The notes under the pieces were generated by a model, which was not told the DNA's origin, made no database searches, and saw only the letters and a list, made by a program, of their open reading frames with translations. A stretch of DNA of 64,000 nucleotides. Source: an uncultured Rhodospirillales bacterium. Its GTDB lineage: Bacteria > Pseudomonadota > Alphaproteobacteria > Rhodospirillales > JABHCV01. Where the stretch lies: assembly GCA_938092065.1 (NCBI GenBank), contig CALKND010000001.1, forward strand, positions 1-64,000, written 5' to 3'. This document shows positions 24,864-36,505 of the stretch, one piece after another. Position 1 is the stretch's first letter. Each line of letters opens with the position of its first letter. The translations under genes were made by a program, and so were the position numbers.

Positions 24864-26117
24864 ATGAACAGTCACAGCTCAGAATTTATTCAAAACGTTA
24901 TAGATCGTGGCTACATGCACCAATGTACAGATCTGAACACGTTGGATGACCTTGCTTCAAAAAATATTATCTCAGCCTATATCGGTTTTGATTGCACTGC
25001 ACCCAGTTTGCATGCCGGATCACTTGTGCAAATAATGATGCTGCGTCTTTTGCAACGCACCGGCCATAAACCTATTGTCCTTATGGGCGGAGGCACAACA
25101 AAGGTAGGCGACCCCTCAGGCAAAGATGAGAGTCGCAAGCTGCTAAACAACGAAGCCATCGCTGCTAACATGGCGGGTATCAAGGACGTGTTTGAAAAGT
25201 TTCTTACCTTTGGCGATGGCCCAACAGATGCTATAATAGTTAATAATGATGACTGGCTTACTGGCATTGAGTATATTGAATTTTTGCGCGATTATGGCCG
25301 ATATTTTTCAGTCAATCGCATGCTTAGTTTTGAGTCCGTAAAAATCCGGCTTGAGCGCGAGCACAATCTCAGTTTCCTAGAATTCAACTATATGATTTTA
25401 CAGGCTTATGACTTTCTTGAGTTAAGCCGGCGCTATGGCTGTTCGCTTCAAATGGGTGGCTCCGACCAATGGGGCAACATCATTAATGGCGTAGAACTGG
25501 GAAGGCGGACTGATCAACGTAACATTTACGGCTTAACGACCCCACTGCTTACAACCTCGTCTGGAGCAAAGATGGGCAAAACGGCAGCCGGGGCTGTCTG
25601 GCTTAATGCTGACATGCTATCCCCTTATGACTATTGGCAGTACTGGCGTAACACAGAAGATGCAGACGTTGGTAAATTTCTTAAGCTATTCACGGACCTG
25701 CCTTTAGATGAAATTGCCGACTTGGAAAAAGCTAAAGCTGTGGAGATCAACGACGTCAAGAAACGTTTGGCAACGGAGATCACTGAACTGTGTCATGGCG
25801 CTGATGCAGCTATTGAAGCCGCAGAGACCGCGCGACGTACTTTCGAAGAAGGTGGACTAGGTGATGCTTTACCAAACGTCGATATCCCAAAAGCCTATCT
25901 AGAATCGGGCATTGTAATCTTTGAGCTTTTCAAGCTTGCCGGACTAGCCGCGTCGAATGGTGAAGCAAGGCGCCTAATCAAAGGTGGTGGCGGCAAGCTA
26001 AATGATAAAAAAATCGACGACGAGACCCAAATTATTACCCGTGTGAACATAAATAGCGAGGGAGTGATTAAACTATCGGCAGGCAAAAAACGCCATGTAA
26101 TTATAAACCTTGTTTAG
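24864..26117 (+). CDS. tyrS: Tyrosyl-tRNA synthetase
   Basis: TyrS charges tRNA-Tyr. The 417-residue class I synthetase has the HIGH-type motif [10 protein letters not shown] (about residue 50), tyrosine-binding [10 protein letters not shown] and [11 protein letters not shown], the KMSKS-equivalent GAKMGKT, and a C-terminal S4 RNA-binding domain ([15 protein letters not shown]). The stop overlaps the last bases of the convergent AsmA-like gene by 4 bases. Confidence 0.97.
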   Translation: MNSHSSEFIQNVIDRGYMHQCTDLNTLDDLASKNIISAYIGFDCTAPSLHAGSLVQIMMLRLLQRTGHKPIVLMGGGTTKVGDPSGKDESRKLLNNEAIAANMAGIKDVFEKFLTFGDGPTDAIIVNNDDWLTGIEYIEFLRDYGRYFSVNRMLSFESVKIRLEREHNLSFLEFNYMILQAYDFLELSRRYGCSLQMGGSDQWGNIINGVELGRRTDQRNIYGLTTPLLTTSSGAKMGKTAAGAVWLNADMLSPYDYWQYWRNTEDADVGKFLKLFTDLPLDEIADLEKAKAVEINDVKKRLATEITELCHGADAAIEAAETARRTFEEGGLGDALPNVDIPKAYLESGIVIFELFKLAGLAASNGEARRLIKGGGGKLNDKKIDDETQIITRVNINSEGVIKLSAGKKRHVIINLV

Positions 26118-29100
26118 AGACCTTCTGTCTTATTAATTATTTTTTTGTTTATCTCGTTTGTATTCTCACTTTCTTGGTGTGCCTTAGGGCTATCAGCCAA
26201 AAGGCCAAAAATGTTGCGTAAAATACCCGGTGCCAGAGCTGATAGCGGGTTAACCTTAACCTCTGGGTCTTCCAATGGGCCTTTCATTTTATATGTTGCA
26301 GCAAAGACACCGCTGCCATCCTCCGTACCTGTCAACAGGGTGCCAATAAAAGGAATGTTTCCAAGAACGCTATTCAGCGCGTATACGGGAACAACGGTCC
26401 CTTCAATATCAATTAACTCTGTGTATATATTAATCTTGCCTTTGGCCGTATACCCCAGTGATAGCCCTGTCGCCTTGACGTCCTTAATGTCAACAACACC
26501 TTTTCTTATAACAAAAGGTGCATTGAACTTGCCGAAGGCCAATCCGTCCCCCTGTAAAGCTTCTTTTAGACGAGCCAGTGTCATTTCTCCAACAAGCTGA
26601 GTCAAAGCAGGGGCATCAACAAGCCTATAATCGCGAATAAGAACTTCACCCGTCAGCGGATTGTCTTCAACTGTATCATCAAATGTAGCCTCCACATCAA
26701 GTGTTCCACCGATCATAGTGCCATAAACATCCAAGGTCCGTAGCATATTCCCAGCATCTGTCGTTTTAATCTTAACCCAACGCTTGCCCTTGCCGCTGGG
26801 CCTAAGCAGCACATTAAATTTTTCATCGCTGCTAAGACCACCGTCGACACTGATACCATGCCAACGATTGTCGGCTCTGTTAAGAGTGCCAGTAATATGC
26901 TTCAAAAAATGCTTTTGACCTATCCAAACCTTGTCAACATTAACAGACAGACTAAGCTTTAAATCTGACTCATCTTCAACATCTGGTGATGCTTTGAATA
27001 AGCTGTCGAATGAGGGTTCTAGGTCAAGGCTTGGTCCGTGGAAACTAACAGTCCAGCCGCCATCATTTCCGGGCATAAGAACACCGGCTAAATCAGTCCT
27101 TTTAAAACTGATTTGATCGATATTAACTCTATCTAGTCGGGTTCCGTCCTTAGCATAATCTGCAGAACCATTAATTTTCATGTCTCCAGCGGCAAGTGAA
27201 AATTTAGGAATATTGATTATACGGGTGTCATCAATTTCAAGATTGACGAGTGCAATTCCAGCAGAACCAGCCTTCTTAGACCATCCAATTGCAGGAACCG
27301 TTAATACGGTCTTATCCAAATCAAATCGAACCTGCACCTGACCTTTTCCAAAATCGTGGGTGGTCAACTGGATATCAACATCCACACCACCTTCAATAAA
27401 ATTCCCAAGCAAAGGGTGAGAATTTATACCCGGATGGTTAAGACTTTGAAGATCATCAATTTTGGAGGCAATTTTATATTTTCCCCGATAAGGGGCACCA
27501 GCGCTGAAATTATGCCACACCTCAAGTGAAGCTGGGATATTTCCAAATTTTACATCTCCATTGACGATAAGCCCTTGCCTAGAGACTTTTAAAGAAAGTT
27601 GGCCATTCTGGATGCCTTGGCCAAGTATGATACTATCAATGGAAACATCCTGCATGCGCGCAGAGACATTAAAATCAATCTCATCACTGCTTAAATTATC
27701 CTCAACCAAAAAATTTAATTTAATATGGGCATCAGTCGAGCCATTTACCTGCTCAGGAGATCCCCCTAAAGCTGATATAATGCCCAAGGGTTCTTGATCA
27801 ATCAAAGAGAGAGCGTTTTTTAAAGGCCCTTTAATAAACAAATCCATATTCGCATATGTATCAACCTCATCTAGACCCATGAATGAAATAACGCTTTTTC
27901 GTGTGCTTATACCCTTCACTTGTGCCTGAGTAATGAAAATATCGAATTTCTTTTTATTGAAACGTGCTGTTGCCATAATATTTGAAATTTTTGGCATAGA
28001 CGAGAGGAAGCTAGCCTTTGCACCGCGTATGTTCATTTCTCCATTCAATGCCAACAACTCAAAACCTGTGTCTTTGGAATAACGTGCCTGAATTACTGCT
28101 CGAACTTCAGGCACACTTCCCTGTGACACATTTTCGATAACCCATTTCCGGGCTTTTTTGGCTAAACTTCTTGGCCAATGAGTAGAAAAGTAGTCTCGAT
28201 TAAAATCTCTGACAACTCCATTGGCCCCAAGCGAGACTCCACCCCCATTCGTTACAAGATTAAGCGCAATTGCTATGTGGGGGCCGTCTAGGTCCAGTTC
28301 GAGCACATCAAGCTGAAGTTGAGAGCCTTCGCTAAAATACCGTCCACGTGCATTTAAGGTTTTGAGTGGCATTTCATGGTCAAAAGGATGAGGCAAATAA
28401 ACTTTGCCCTGAGCACCTAATTCGAGTGTAAAGTTGCTAATCTCAGTTTTTTTGAGCTTTCCCTCATAGCGACCCATAAAGTTTATTGCTTCGACATCTA
28501 AGCTTTTAGACAATTGAAGAAGACCTAACTTTTTTGCTGTTTTAACAGGTAAAGCAACAATACCTCTTGACCCAGCCACTTCGAATCCAAAACTTTCAAT
28601 CGCACCATCGCCCAACACAGAGAATGTCAAGGTTCCCTGAAGGGGAATTTCAATGCCTGCCAGTGCAGAAAGTTCAGGTGATAGCTTAGCAAAAGCCGCA
28701 GGCTTAACTTCGTAGAAGTCTATTCCAATATCAAAACGTCTTTCGGCTTCAAGGTACTCGCCTTGCATGGATATATTCGCCTTGGTATCACCTGCCAAAA
28801 CATCCATTGTGACTTCGCTCGTTATACCCTTGGCACCGCGCAAAAGCTTAATCTGTACGTTCGGGGCACTCCACGAAATTTTCAAATTTTGATCAACTAC
28901 TTCTAAGTCCGCATCAATAATACTGACCCTGGACAGGTAGCTCATGGGATGGGAAACACTAGGCTTCTGCAACAAGATGGCGAACATTTGTTGCAAGAAT
29001 TCATCTGAATTTGCATCTTCAGTATTAAAGCCGACTTCCAGTGAGCCATCACGATGACGTATGACTTTAAGACTAGGGCGAAACATTTCGATGCTTTTTG

Positions 29101-29449
29101 GCGCAATCATTCCATTGAACAAAGCCTTGGCGCTAAAGGACAATGAAAGTTCAGGAACACTGGCGATTAAGGCGTCGCCTTCCCCCAAGACACGCACGTT
29201 AATAACACGAATATCCAATGTGCGCTCCCAACCAGCCCAGGTCAGGATGGTATCATCCAAGCGAATTTGGGAAGATTTATGAAATCTTGCCAGTGTGCTT
29301 TCAAAGTACGGTGACAAAAAAGCCAAGGAAATTGGGCCATTTGAGAGTTTCCAAGCCGACAGAACCATCATAATAGCCAAACCGGTGCCTAATCCACCCA
29401 ACAGATGGATCACTCCACGAATAACTCGTTTAATCACACTATTTTTCAT
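26114..29449 (-). CDS. Large AsmA/YhdP-like envelope protein
   Basis: A 1111-residue protein with one N-terminal membrane anchor (residues 13-32). It is followed by a long, mostly beta-stranded periplasmic body of the DUF3971/AsmA-like type. Relatives (YhdP, TamB, AsmA) bridge the periplasm and move phospholipids to the outer membrane. Recognisable parts are the early [29 protein letters not shown] segment and the C-terminal [50 protein letters not shown] block with [40 protein letters not shown], typical of this family. Convergent with tyrS, divergent from glnE. Confidence 0.88.
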   Translation of the reverse strand: MKNSVIKRVIRGVIHLLGGLGTGLAIMMVLSAWKLSNGPISLAFLSPYFESTLARFHKSSQIRLDDTILTWAGWERTLDIRVINVRVLGEGDALIASVPELSLSFSAKALFNGMIAPKSIEMFRPSLKVIRHRDGSLEVGFNTEDANSDEFLQQMFAILLQKPSVSHPMSYLSRVSIIDADLEVVDQNLKISWSAPNVQIKLLRGAKGITSEVTMDVLAGDTKANISMQGEYLEAERRFDIGIDFYEVKPAAFAKLSPELSALAGIEIPLQGTLTFSVLGDGAIESFGFEVAGSRGIVALPVKTAKKLGLLQLSKSLDVEAINFMGRYEGKLKKTEISNFTLELGAQGKVYLPHPFDHEMPLKTLNARGRYFSEGSQLQLDVLELDLDGPHIAIALNLVTNGGGVSLGANGVVRDFNRDYFSTHWPRSLAKKARKWVIENVSQGSVPEVRAVIQARYSKDTGFELLALNGEMNIRGAKASFLSSMPKISNIMATARFNKKKFDIFITQAQVKGISTRKSVISFMGLDEVDTYANMDLFIKGPLKNALSLIDQEPLGIISALGGSPEQVNGSTDAHIKLNFLVEDNLSSDEIDFNVSARMQDVSIDSIILGQGIQNGQLSLKVSRQGLIVNGDVKFGNIPASLEVWHNFSAGAPYRGKYKIASKIDDLQSLNHPGINSHPLLGNFIEGGVDVDIQLTTHDFGKGQVQVRFDLDKTVLTVPAIGWSKKAGSAGIALVNLEIDDTRIINIPKFSLAAGDMKINGSADYAKDGTRLDRVNIDQISFKRTDLAGVLMPGNDGGWTVSFHGPSLDLEPSFDSLFKASPDVEDESDLKLSLSVNVDKVWIGQKHFLKHITGTLNRADNRWHGISVDGGLSSDEKFNVLLRPSGKGKRWVKIKTTDAGNMLRTLDVYGTMIGGTLDVEATFDDTVEDNPLTGEVLIRDYRLVDAPALTQLVGEMTLARLKEALQGDGLAFGKFNAPFVIRKGVVDIKDVKATGLSLGYTAKGKINIYTELIDIEGTVVPVYALNSVLGNIPFIGTLLTGTEDGSGVFAATYKMKGPLEDPEVKVNPLSALAPGILRNIFGLLADSPKAHQESENTNEINKKIINKTEGL

Positions 29450-29546
29450 ATTTTCAACAGTACTTTAGGGCCACAACATATAAAGTGAGCTTTGATAACA
29501 TCTAGATTTCTACAATTACTATCATTTTGTGACGAATAAAGAGTTA

Positions 29547-32500
29547 ATGATTATGCCATATTTCAGCGTAGCAAACGAACGAAGCTTAATCCCCATCACA
29601 ATTGAACCCGAACTTGCAGCCTTAGGGATGGAACGTTGGTTGGATGCGCTCAAGACTTGCGGTGATAAAAAACTTGTCACGCATGCAAAAAAAATTATCA
29701 AAGATCCAGCTTTGAAAGATCTATTGGAGATCACCTTCTCATATAGTCCTTATCTAACTCAAAGCATTGTATCAGATCCAGTATTTACTTGTGCCCTATT
29801 TCAAGAGGGGCCTAAACGGTTAATGAAAAAAATACTGGCCAACATCCGAGGCGCTCGAAAAAAAATTCCAAGCACGCCTGAAGGAACAAACAAAATAGCT
29901 GCGCTTCTACGCAAAACAAAACGACAGGCATCTCTTGTCATTGCCCTAGCAGATATTTCCGGTGTTTGGGAGTTGGCAGAAATTACGGGTGCACTTTCTG
30001 AGCTCGCAGAGGCTTCAATATCAACCGCATCGTCTCATTTGCTTACTCTAGCAGCTAGTCAAGGAGCTATAATCGTTGAAGACATGAATAACCCCGAGTG
30101 CGGTTCCGGTCTGGTAATACTGGGCATGGGCAAGCTTGGCTCACGAGAACTAAATTACTCCAGTGATGTCGACCTAATTATTCTCTATGACCCAGACCGC
30201 CTGAAAACTAATGATCGTGAAGGTTTGCAAAATAACTTCGTTCGCCTTGCCCGAGGTTTGGTCAAACTGCTCGATGAGCGAACCGTTGATGGTTACGTTT
30301 TTCGTACAGATTTACGCTTGCGCCCGGACCCAGCAGCAAATCCTATTGCCCTGTCAGTTTTAGCGGCCGAAAACTATTACGAAAGCATTGGTCAGAACTG
30401 GGAACGCGCAGCCATGATTAAGGCGCGACCAGTTGGTGGTGATAAAGACGCGGGTGAAGCTTTTTTAAAATGGCTCAAACCCTTTATATGGCGCAAAAAT
30501 CTCGATTTCTCAGCCATTGAGGATATTAACTCTATTAAGCGCCAAATCAATGCATATCGCGGTGGTGAAAAAATAGCCATCAACGGACATAACATTAAGC
30601 TGGGAAGAGGAGGCATACGGGAGATTGAATTTTTTACCCAAACCCAGCAACTGATTTGGGGCGGTAGACTTGTTGAGCTCCGACGGGCGCCCACAGAAAA
30701 CGGCCTTACTGCGCTGGCAAAATTTGGCCAGATAACAAAAGCTACTTGCAACGACATGATCGCTGCATATCGTTATCTACGCCGTGTCGAGCATCGCCTG
30801 CAAATGATCAATGACGAACAAACTCATTCCCTACCTGAAGAACCCAGAGCCATTGCGGGTCTGGCCGCTTTTCTTGGCTACCCAGATGCAAGCAGTTTCA
30901 CAAATGAGCTAAGCTACCATCTAAAAACTGTTGAAGGTCACTACGGCGCCCTATTCGAGAATTCACCATCGCTTGGCTCTGATGATAGTATCTCAAGTAA
31001 TCTTGTCTTTACAGGCAGCGAAAGTGATCCTGAGACCCTAAAAACTATTGAGCGTATGGGATTTAGCAAACCTGATATTGTTGATCAGATAGTCAGGGGT
31101 TGGCATCATGGACGTTATAGATCTATACGTAATGCTCGTTCTCGTGAATTACTAACGGAAATATTTCCCGTTCTGTTGAAGTCGATCGCAGGTACCCGAG
31201 AACCAGACGATACATTTCTGAAATTTGATGAATTCCTGAGAGGTCTTCCCTCGGGAGTTCAACTCTTTTCCATGTTTTATTCAAATCCCAGCCTGCTTGA
31301 CCTTGTCGCTGAGATCATGGGCGGTGCGCCACGTCTGGCTGAATATTTGAGCCGCCGCACGCAAGTTCTTGAAATAGTAGTAACACCTGGATTTTTCGGA
31401 GCCTTACCTTCAAAAGAAGAAATGCACTTGGAACTTTATAGCTTGTTGGAACGTGCGAGAAATATAGAAGACGTCCTAGTCGCAACTCGACGCTGGGCCA
31501 ATGACAGGCGTTTTCAAGTCGGTGTCTTAAGTTTGCTGTTGAAGATTGATCAACTTGAAAGTGCGGATGCTCTTTCGAATATAGCTGATAGCGCCATCAG
31601 TGCCCTTTACGAAAAGATAGAAAAAGAAATGGCGGCACAGCACGGGCGAATCTCCGGGTCTAGTATGGCAATCGTTGCCATGGGCAAACTAGGCAGTCGG
31701 AAGATGACGCCTGAATCTGATCTAGACCTAGTCTTTGTTTACGATTTACCTGAGAACTCAAAGTCATCTGACGGTTCCAAGCCATTATCACCAGGACATT
31801 ATTTTGCCCGGCTAAGTCAACGTTTTATCACCGCCATGACCTCACAGACTAGTGAGGGTAATCTGTACGAAGTGGATATGCGCTTGCGTCCCTCGGGCAC
31901 TGCTGGACCTATCGCCTCTAGCTTGGACTCTTTTAAACAATATAACTATGAAGAAGCTTGGACTTGGGAACAAATGGCACTGACTCGTTCAAGAATCATC
32001 AGCGCGCCAAACCATCTAGCCAAAAAAATCACCGATATCATTTATAACACACTTACACGCCAGCGTGACCCAAAAGCTCTATTAGCAGATGTGAATGACA
32101 TGCGAAACCGTATGCTAAAAACTCACAAAACGAATTTTATTTGGGATGTGAAACATATTCGCGGGGGGCTCATTGATGTGGAATTCCTGACACAATTTCT
32201 ACAGTTGTACCATGCCCACAAACACCCAGATATTCTGGCACGCGATACAAAGTCCGCTCTAGAAATTATGACGTGTAAAAAATTAATCGACCCGGTCATA
32301 GCTAGTGACCTGCTGCAAGCCCTAGAGCTGTGGAACGGCCTGCAAGGTATGCTGCGCCTAACTATTCCAAGAGAATTACGCCAAATTCGCCAACACGACA
32401 TTCCAGTGAGCCTTCGTGACAAACTTTCCTGTATCGGTGGAGCCAAAGATTATGATAACTTACTACATATTATGGATTATTGCGCAGCTAGGGTTCTTAA

Positions 32501-32567
32501 GCATTTCAAAACTATTATAAGCAGTCAGGCACTAAACCTGAGGTTAGAAAAGAAAAATACTTTATAA
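29547..32567 (+). CDS. glnE: Bifunctional glutamine synthetase adenylyltransferase/deadenylylase
   Basis: GlnE adds and removes AMP on glutamine synthetase in response to nitrogen signals from PII. The roughly 1006-residue protein has two nucleotidyltransferase domains: GMGKLGSRELNYSSDVDLIILYD (N half) and AMGKLGSRKMTPESDLDLVFVYD (C half), each followed by a helical domain. Both carry the GxSD(L)D catalytic pair. Two other in-frame starts exist (GTG 29529 and ATG 29553); AAGAG lies upstream of 29547. It stands alone, with no glnA or glnB nearby. Confidence 0.93.
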   Translation: MIMPYFSVANERSLIPITIEPELAALGMERWLDALKTCGDKKLVTHAKKIIKDPALKDLLEITFSYSPYLTQSIVSDPVFTCALFQEGPKRLMKKILANIRGARKKIPSTPEGTNKIAALLRKTKRQASLVIALADISGVWELAEITGALSELAEASISTASSHLLTLAASQGAIIVEDMNNPECGSGLVILGMGKLGSRELNYSSDVDLIILYDPDRLKTNDREGLQNNFVRLARGLVKLLDERTVDGYVFRTDLRLRPDPAANPIALSVLAAENYYESIGQNWERAAMIKARPVGGDKDAGEAFLKWLKPFIWRKNLDFSAIEDINSIKRQINAYRGGEKIAINGHNIKLGRGGIREIEFFTQTQQLIWGGRLVELRRAPTENGLTALAKFGQITKATCNDMIAAYRYLRRVEHRLQMINDEQTHSLPEEPRAIAGLAAFLGYPDASSFTNELSYHLKTVEGHYGALFENSPSLGSDDSISSNLVFTGSESDPETLKTIERMGFSKPDIVDQIVRGWHHGRYRSIRNARSRELLTEIFPVLLKSIAGTREPDDTFLKFDEFLRGLPSGVQLFSMFYSNPSLLDLVAEIMGGAPRLAEYLSRRTQVLEIVVTPGFFGALPSKEEMHLELYSLLERARNIEDVLVATRRWANDRRFQVGVLSLLLKIDQLESADALSNIADSAISALYEKIEKEMAAQHGRISGSSMAIVAMGKLGSRKMTPESDLDLVFVYDLPENSKSSDGSKPLSPGHYFARLSQRFITAMTSQTSEGNLYEVDMRLRPSGTAGPIASSLDSFKQYNYEEAWTWEQMALTRSRIISAPNHLAKKITDIIYNTLTRQRDPKALLADVNDMRNRMLKTHKTNFIWDVKHIRGGLIDVEFLTQFLQLYHAHKHPDILARDTKSALEIMTCKKLIDPVIASDLLQALELWNGLQGMLRLTIPRELRQIRQHDIPVSLRDKLSCIGGAKDYDNLLHIMDYCAARVLKHFKTIISSQALNLRLEKKNTL

Positions 32568-32806
32568 GATTGCAAAGCTTTGGAAGCTTAATTATTCGTC
32601 ATTTTTCTATTGGCGTAAAAATGCATCAGAAGAGCTCAGTAATACCCTTTGATATATTAAAATCAAAGGATGTAAAACTTAGGATGCTATATGAAGAGAA
32701 TCTCAAAAAAATTACCCGAAGCATGCGGAGCGACATTATTAAAATAGCCAGCGACGTCTTGAACTTGGTAAAATTGAGTGGGTTTTATTGTCTCTTTTAC
32801 TATATC

Positions 32807-33911
32807 TTAATTTCCCTTGACCCGCGCAGCTAGAGCTGCTGCCATAAAATCATCTAGATCTCCGTCAAGCACACTTTGAGTATTTGATGTTTCAAGTTCT
32901 GTGCGTAAATCCTTGACCATCTGATAGGGCTGCAGCACATACGAGCGTATCTGGTGTCCCCAACCGATATCAGTCTTTGATTCGTGCTCGGCTTGAGCCT
33001 CATCCTCGCGTTTCTGGAGTTCCGCCTCATAAAGACGCGCCTTCAGCATGCTCATGGCTGCAGCCCTATTTTTATGTTGTGAGCGGTCATTCTGGCACTG
33101 TACGACAATGTTGGTCGGCAAGTGAGTAATACGAATGGCGCTATCCGTCTTATTCACATGTTGGCCACCCGCACCCGAGGCCCTATATGTGTCGACGCGT
33201 AAATCCTTATCCTCAATTTCAATATCAATAGCGTCATCTATCACAGGATAAATCCAAACTGACGAAAAGCTTGTGTGACGACGCGCACTAGAATCAAAGG
33301 GCGATATACGAACCAGTCGATGAACACCACTTTCTGTCTTAAGCCAGCCATAGGCATTATATCCAGATATCCGAACAGTTGAAGATTTAAGCCCAGCTTC
33401 TTCACCGATGCTTTCTTCTAGCCATTCAACTTTGTATCCCTTGGATTCAGACCAGCGGGTATACATTCGAAGAAGCATTTCGGCCCAGTCCTGAGCTTCA
33501 GTGCCTCCAGCGCCTGCATGAATTTCTAAGTAAGCGTCATTTGTATCAGCCTCGCCAGACAAAAGCGTCTGCAGTTCTGCCTTGGTCGCGGTTTTGTGGA
33601 TAGCTATAAGGGCAGCTTCAGCTTCAGCTACGATTTCTTCATCGTTCTCGACCACGCCCATTTCAAGTAATTCTACATTATCAGTAAGGTCAAGTGTTAG
33701 TTGGTCAATGGCTTTGAGCCCATCCTCTAATCCAGTACGCTCTCGCATCAAAGCTTGGGCCCGCGCCGAATCATTCCAGAAATCTGGGCTTTCTGTCTCT
33801 GCGTTCAGTTCTTGTAAGCGTTGTAATGCATTATCATAGTCAAAGATGCCTCCTCAACAGTTCCAGTGACTGTTTAATTTCCTGGCCAAGGGCTGCTATT
33901 TCAGCACGCAT
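32807..33911 (-). CDS. prfB: Peptide chain release factor 2, with programmed +1 frameshift
   Basis: RF2 ends translation at UGA and UAA. Translation starts at ATG 33911 and reads 23 codons ([19 protein letters not shown] then RRHL) before an in-frame TGA at 33842-33840. Skipping one T gives [20 protein letters not shown] and continues to the stop at 32807, 367 residues in all, the normal RF2 length. The shift site reads AGG AGG CAT CTT TGA C, with the Shine-Dalgarno-like AGGAGG next to the slippery CTT as in E. coli. Functional motifs are SPFD for stop-codon recognition and [13 protein letters not shown] (GGQ) for peptide release. Confidence 0.96.
33839..33854 (-). other. prfB: prfB autoregulatory frameshift site
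   Basis: Minus-strand sequence AGGAGGCATCTTTGAC: internal Shine-Dalgarno, slippery CTT (33845-33843), stop TGA (33842-33840) and following C. When RF2 is scarce, the slow stop allows +1 slippage and completes RF2 synthesis. This is seen directly and matches the known mechanism. Confidence 0.95.
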
Positions 33912-33966
33912 ATTAATATTCTTTCACAACCAACTTAAGGAGCTTGGGTTTACCCTTGATAAGAAT

Positions 33967-36390
33967 TTAATACAAGCCACCCGTACCCGCGGATGGCGAG
34001 GGACCAACAACAGATTCACCTCGTAAAATTTGAGCTTCACCTTTTGGAACGGTTCCCGGCTTAAAGGCCTCAAGAATAATTTTTTTATCACCACTGCGTG
34101 CCAAGCGGCCTGTCGTGGCATTAACCCTGACAAGACGAATTCCTGGTGGAATACGGAACGTTGTTGCAGGGCTGTCGGCCAAAGCCTCTTTCATAAAGGC
34201 TTTGAAAATAGGCGCTGCAACCGATGCCCCTTGTTCCATATGGCCCATAGACCTAGGCTTATCAAAACCCGCAAACACGCCAACAGCTAGATCTGGTGAA
34301 AAACCAATGAACCAGGCATCTACACTGTTATTAGTTGTCCCAGTCTTACCACCTATGGGTTTTCCTATTGAACGAAGGGAACGTCCCGTGCCACGTTCGA
34401 CCACTCCCTTCAAAATAGAAACAATTTGATATGCACTGGCTGGATCCGTTAATTGATCTCGAGAATTTGCCAATAATGGCACTGGCTGAGATGTCCAGAA
34501 AGGAACACTACACTCATTACAAGACCTAAGATCATGACTAAAAATTTTCCGTCCATTACGGTCTTGAATTCGATCGATCAAGGTTGGGCTGACCTTCTTT
34601 CCCCCGTTAACGAGCATTGCGTATGCCGTAGTTAGCTTTAGTAGCGTTGTCTCTCCAGCGCCAAGAGACATGGCCAACTGCTCGGGCATGTTATCGTACA
34701 CTCCAAAGCGTGATGCGTACTCACTCACTTTATCCATACCAATAGTTTGGGCCAATCTTACAGTCATTAGGTTACGTGATTTTTCGACGCCCAAACGCAT
34801 TGTGCTAGGACCATAGAACTTCTTTGTATAATTAGCTGGACGCCATTTCGGCAGACCTGGACCTTGGTCGATTACAAATGGCGCATCAAGTATCAGAGTT
34901 GATGGTGTATATCCTGAGTCCAATGCTGCCAGATATACGAATGGTTTAAATGCCGAACCCGGCTGTCTTTTAGCCTGCGTTACCCTGTTGAACTGACTTT
35001 TTGCATAATCGTAACCCCCGGACATTGCTAAAATCCTTCCAGTGTGAGGGTCCAACACGACGAGTGCGCCCTCAATTTCTGGAATTTGCCTTAATCCGTA
35101 AGTATCAGAAGGGTAAGCATTGCCTTCTTTGTCTTCAAGCAGAGCCTCAACGGCAATAATATCACCCTTAGCAAGGACATCTGAAGGGTGTTTTACTTTG
35201 GGACCAAGTTTTTCTTTTTTTTCCCAGGGTCGCGCCCATTTTAAATTAGCTAGAGAAATTTGCCCATTCGTTCCATCAGCAAGTCCTATGACAGCGTAAG
35301 CAGACTCCAATTTAAGGACCAATGCCAATTTCCAGCTGCCAAGGCCAGGCATTGGCTCAATGGCAGCCAATTTTGCAGGCCAAAATTGATCTACTTCACT
35401 TTCATCAATATGCATCAACGGACCGCGCCAACCATGACGGCGATCATAAGACAAAAGGCCGTTTCTAACAGCCCTGTCGGCAATATCCTGCAATTCTGGG
35501 TTCAACGTGGTACGCACAGAGAGCCCGCCTTTATAAAGTTCTTTCTCACCATATCGTTTAGCCAGTTCCCTGCGCACCTCTTCGGCAAAATATTCAGCCG
35601 TGACAAACTCAGTTTCCGAACGATTGCGAGTAATGAGCGGCTCAGCCCGTGCAATGTCTGCTTCAATCGAACCTATTATGCCGTCCTCAAGCATCCGCCC
35701 GATAACCCAGTCTCGGCGAATGATTGCAGCATTACGGCGTTTATGCGGATGATAGTTATTAGGCGCCTTAGGAAGAGCGGCAAGATAGGCGGCCTCAGCG
35801 ATGCTTAGCTGATTCAAAGATTTGTCAAAATAATTAAGTGCCGCCGTCGCAACCCCATAAGAGCCGTAGCCCAAATAAATTTCATTCAAGTAAAGTTCAA
35901 GAATTCTATCTTTTGTGAAAGCACGCTCAATCCTAAAAGCAAGGATAACCTCTTTGATTTTGCGTTCCCAAGAAACCTCTTGTGTCAAAAGAAAATTCTT
36001 TGCCACCTGCTGGGTAATGGTTGATGCCCCCACCATGCGGCGCTGTTTGCCAAGGTTTTTGAGATTAATGACCACAGATCGAATAATTCCGGGAGGATCA
36101 ACTCCCCAATGAGCATAGAAATTCTTATCCTCGGCTGACAAAAAAGCTTGAATAACAATGCGTGGCATGGCCCCAACTGGGACAAACACTCTTTCCTCAG
36201 TGGCATATTCAGCCAACAAACGTCCATCACCGGCGTGAACACGGGTCATTACATCTGGCTCGTGGTTACCAAGGTAGTGAAAATCTGGCAATTCCGGGCC
36301 AAATTTATTCAACACAAAAATCAACCCGCCTAGACCAATAAAGACGAATATGATTAACGTGCCTAAAAAAGTAAATATTCCCCTAAGCAT
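33967..36390 (-). CDS. mrcA: Class A penicillin-binding protein 1A
   Basis: A bifunctional peptidoglycan polymerase and cross-linker of the inner membrane. It is 807 residues with an N-terminal membrane anchor (residues 8-28) and a glycosyltransferase domain (AEDKNFYAHWGVDPPGI, GASTITQQVAKN). The transpeptidase domain has SxxK in GSAFKPF, SRN in KSRNLM and KTG in GGKTGTTN, followed by an extra C-terminal stretch. The arrangement with an OB-like insert fits the PBP1A subfamily (ponA/mrcA). It lies 55 bases after prfB and 115 bases after amiC on the same strand. Confidence 0.93.
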   Translation of the reverse strand: MLRGIFTFLGTLIIFVFIGLGGLIFVLNKFGPELPDFHYLGNHEPDVMTRVHAGDGRLLAEYATEERVFVPVGAMPRIVIQAFLSAEDKNFYAHWGVDPPGIIRSVVINLKNLGKQRRMVGASTITQQVAKNFLLTQEVSWERKIKEVILAFRIERAFTKDRILELYLNEIYLGYGSYGVATAALNYFDKSLNQLSIAEAAYLAALPKAPNNYHPHKRRNAAIIRRDWVIGRMLEDGIIGSIEADIARAEPLITRNRSETEFVTAEYFAEEVRRELAKRYGEKELYKGGLSVRTTLNPELQDIADRAVRNGLLSYDRRHGWRGPLMHIDESEVDQFWPAKLAAIEPMPGLGSWKLALVLKLESAYAVIGLADGTNGQISLANLKWARPWEKKEKLGPKVKHPSDVLAKGDIIAVEALLEDKEGNAYPSDTYGLRQIPEIEGALVVLDPHTGRILAMSGGYDYAKSQFNRVTQAKRQPGSAFKPFVYLAALDSGYTPSTLILDAPFVIDQGPGLPKWRPANYTKKFYGPSTMRLGVEKSRNLMTVRLAQTIGMDKVSEYASRFGVYDNMPEQLAMSLGAGETTLLKLTTAYAMLVNGGKKVSPTLIDRIQDRNGRKIFSHDLRSCNECSVPFWTSQPVPLLANSRDQLTDPASAYQIVSILKGVVERGTGRSLRSIGKPIGGKTGTTNNSVDAWFIGFSPDLAVGVFAGFDKPRSMGHMEQGASVAAPIFKAFMKEALADSPATTFRIPPGIRLVRVNATTGRLARSGDKKIILEAFKPGTVPKGEAQILRGESVVGPSPSAGTGGLY

Positions 36391-36505
36391 GGATCTTAAG
36401 TTCTTTATTTGTGGACATCTGGTTTATTACCTAATTTTTCAAATTAAAATCTTAAGCCTTATCGTTGATGCGATAAAGAATTAAGAGGTAATCAGTGCAA
36501 GCACG

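Noticed and set aside
32570-32833. 87-codon frame between glnE and prfB
   Set aside because: No motif, overlaps the end of prfB; convergent intergenic spacer is more likely.
36471-36492. TTATCG...CGATAA hairpin between amiC and mrcA
   Set aside because: Stem of only 6 base pairs without a T-run; too weak to call a terminator.
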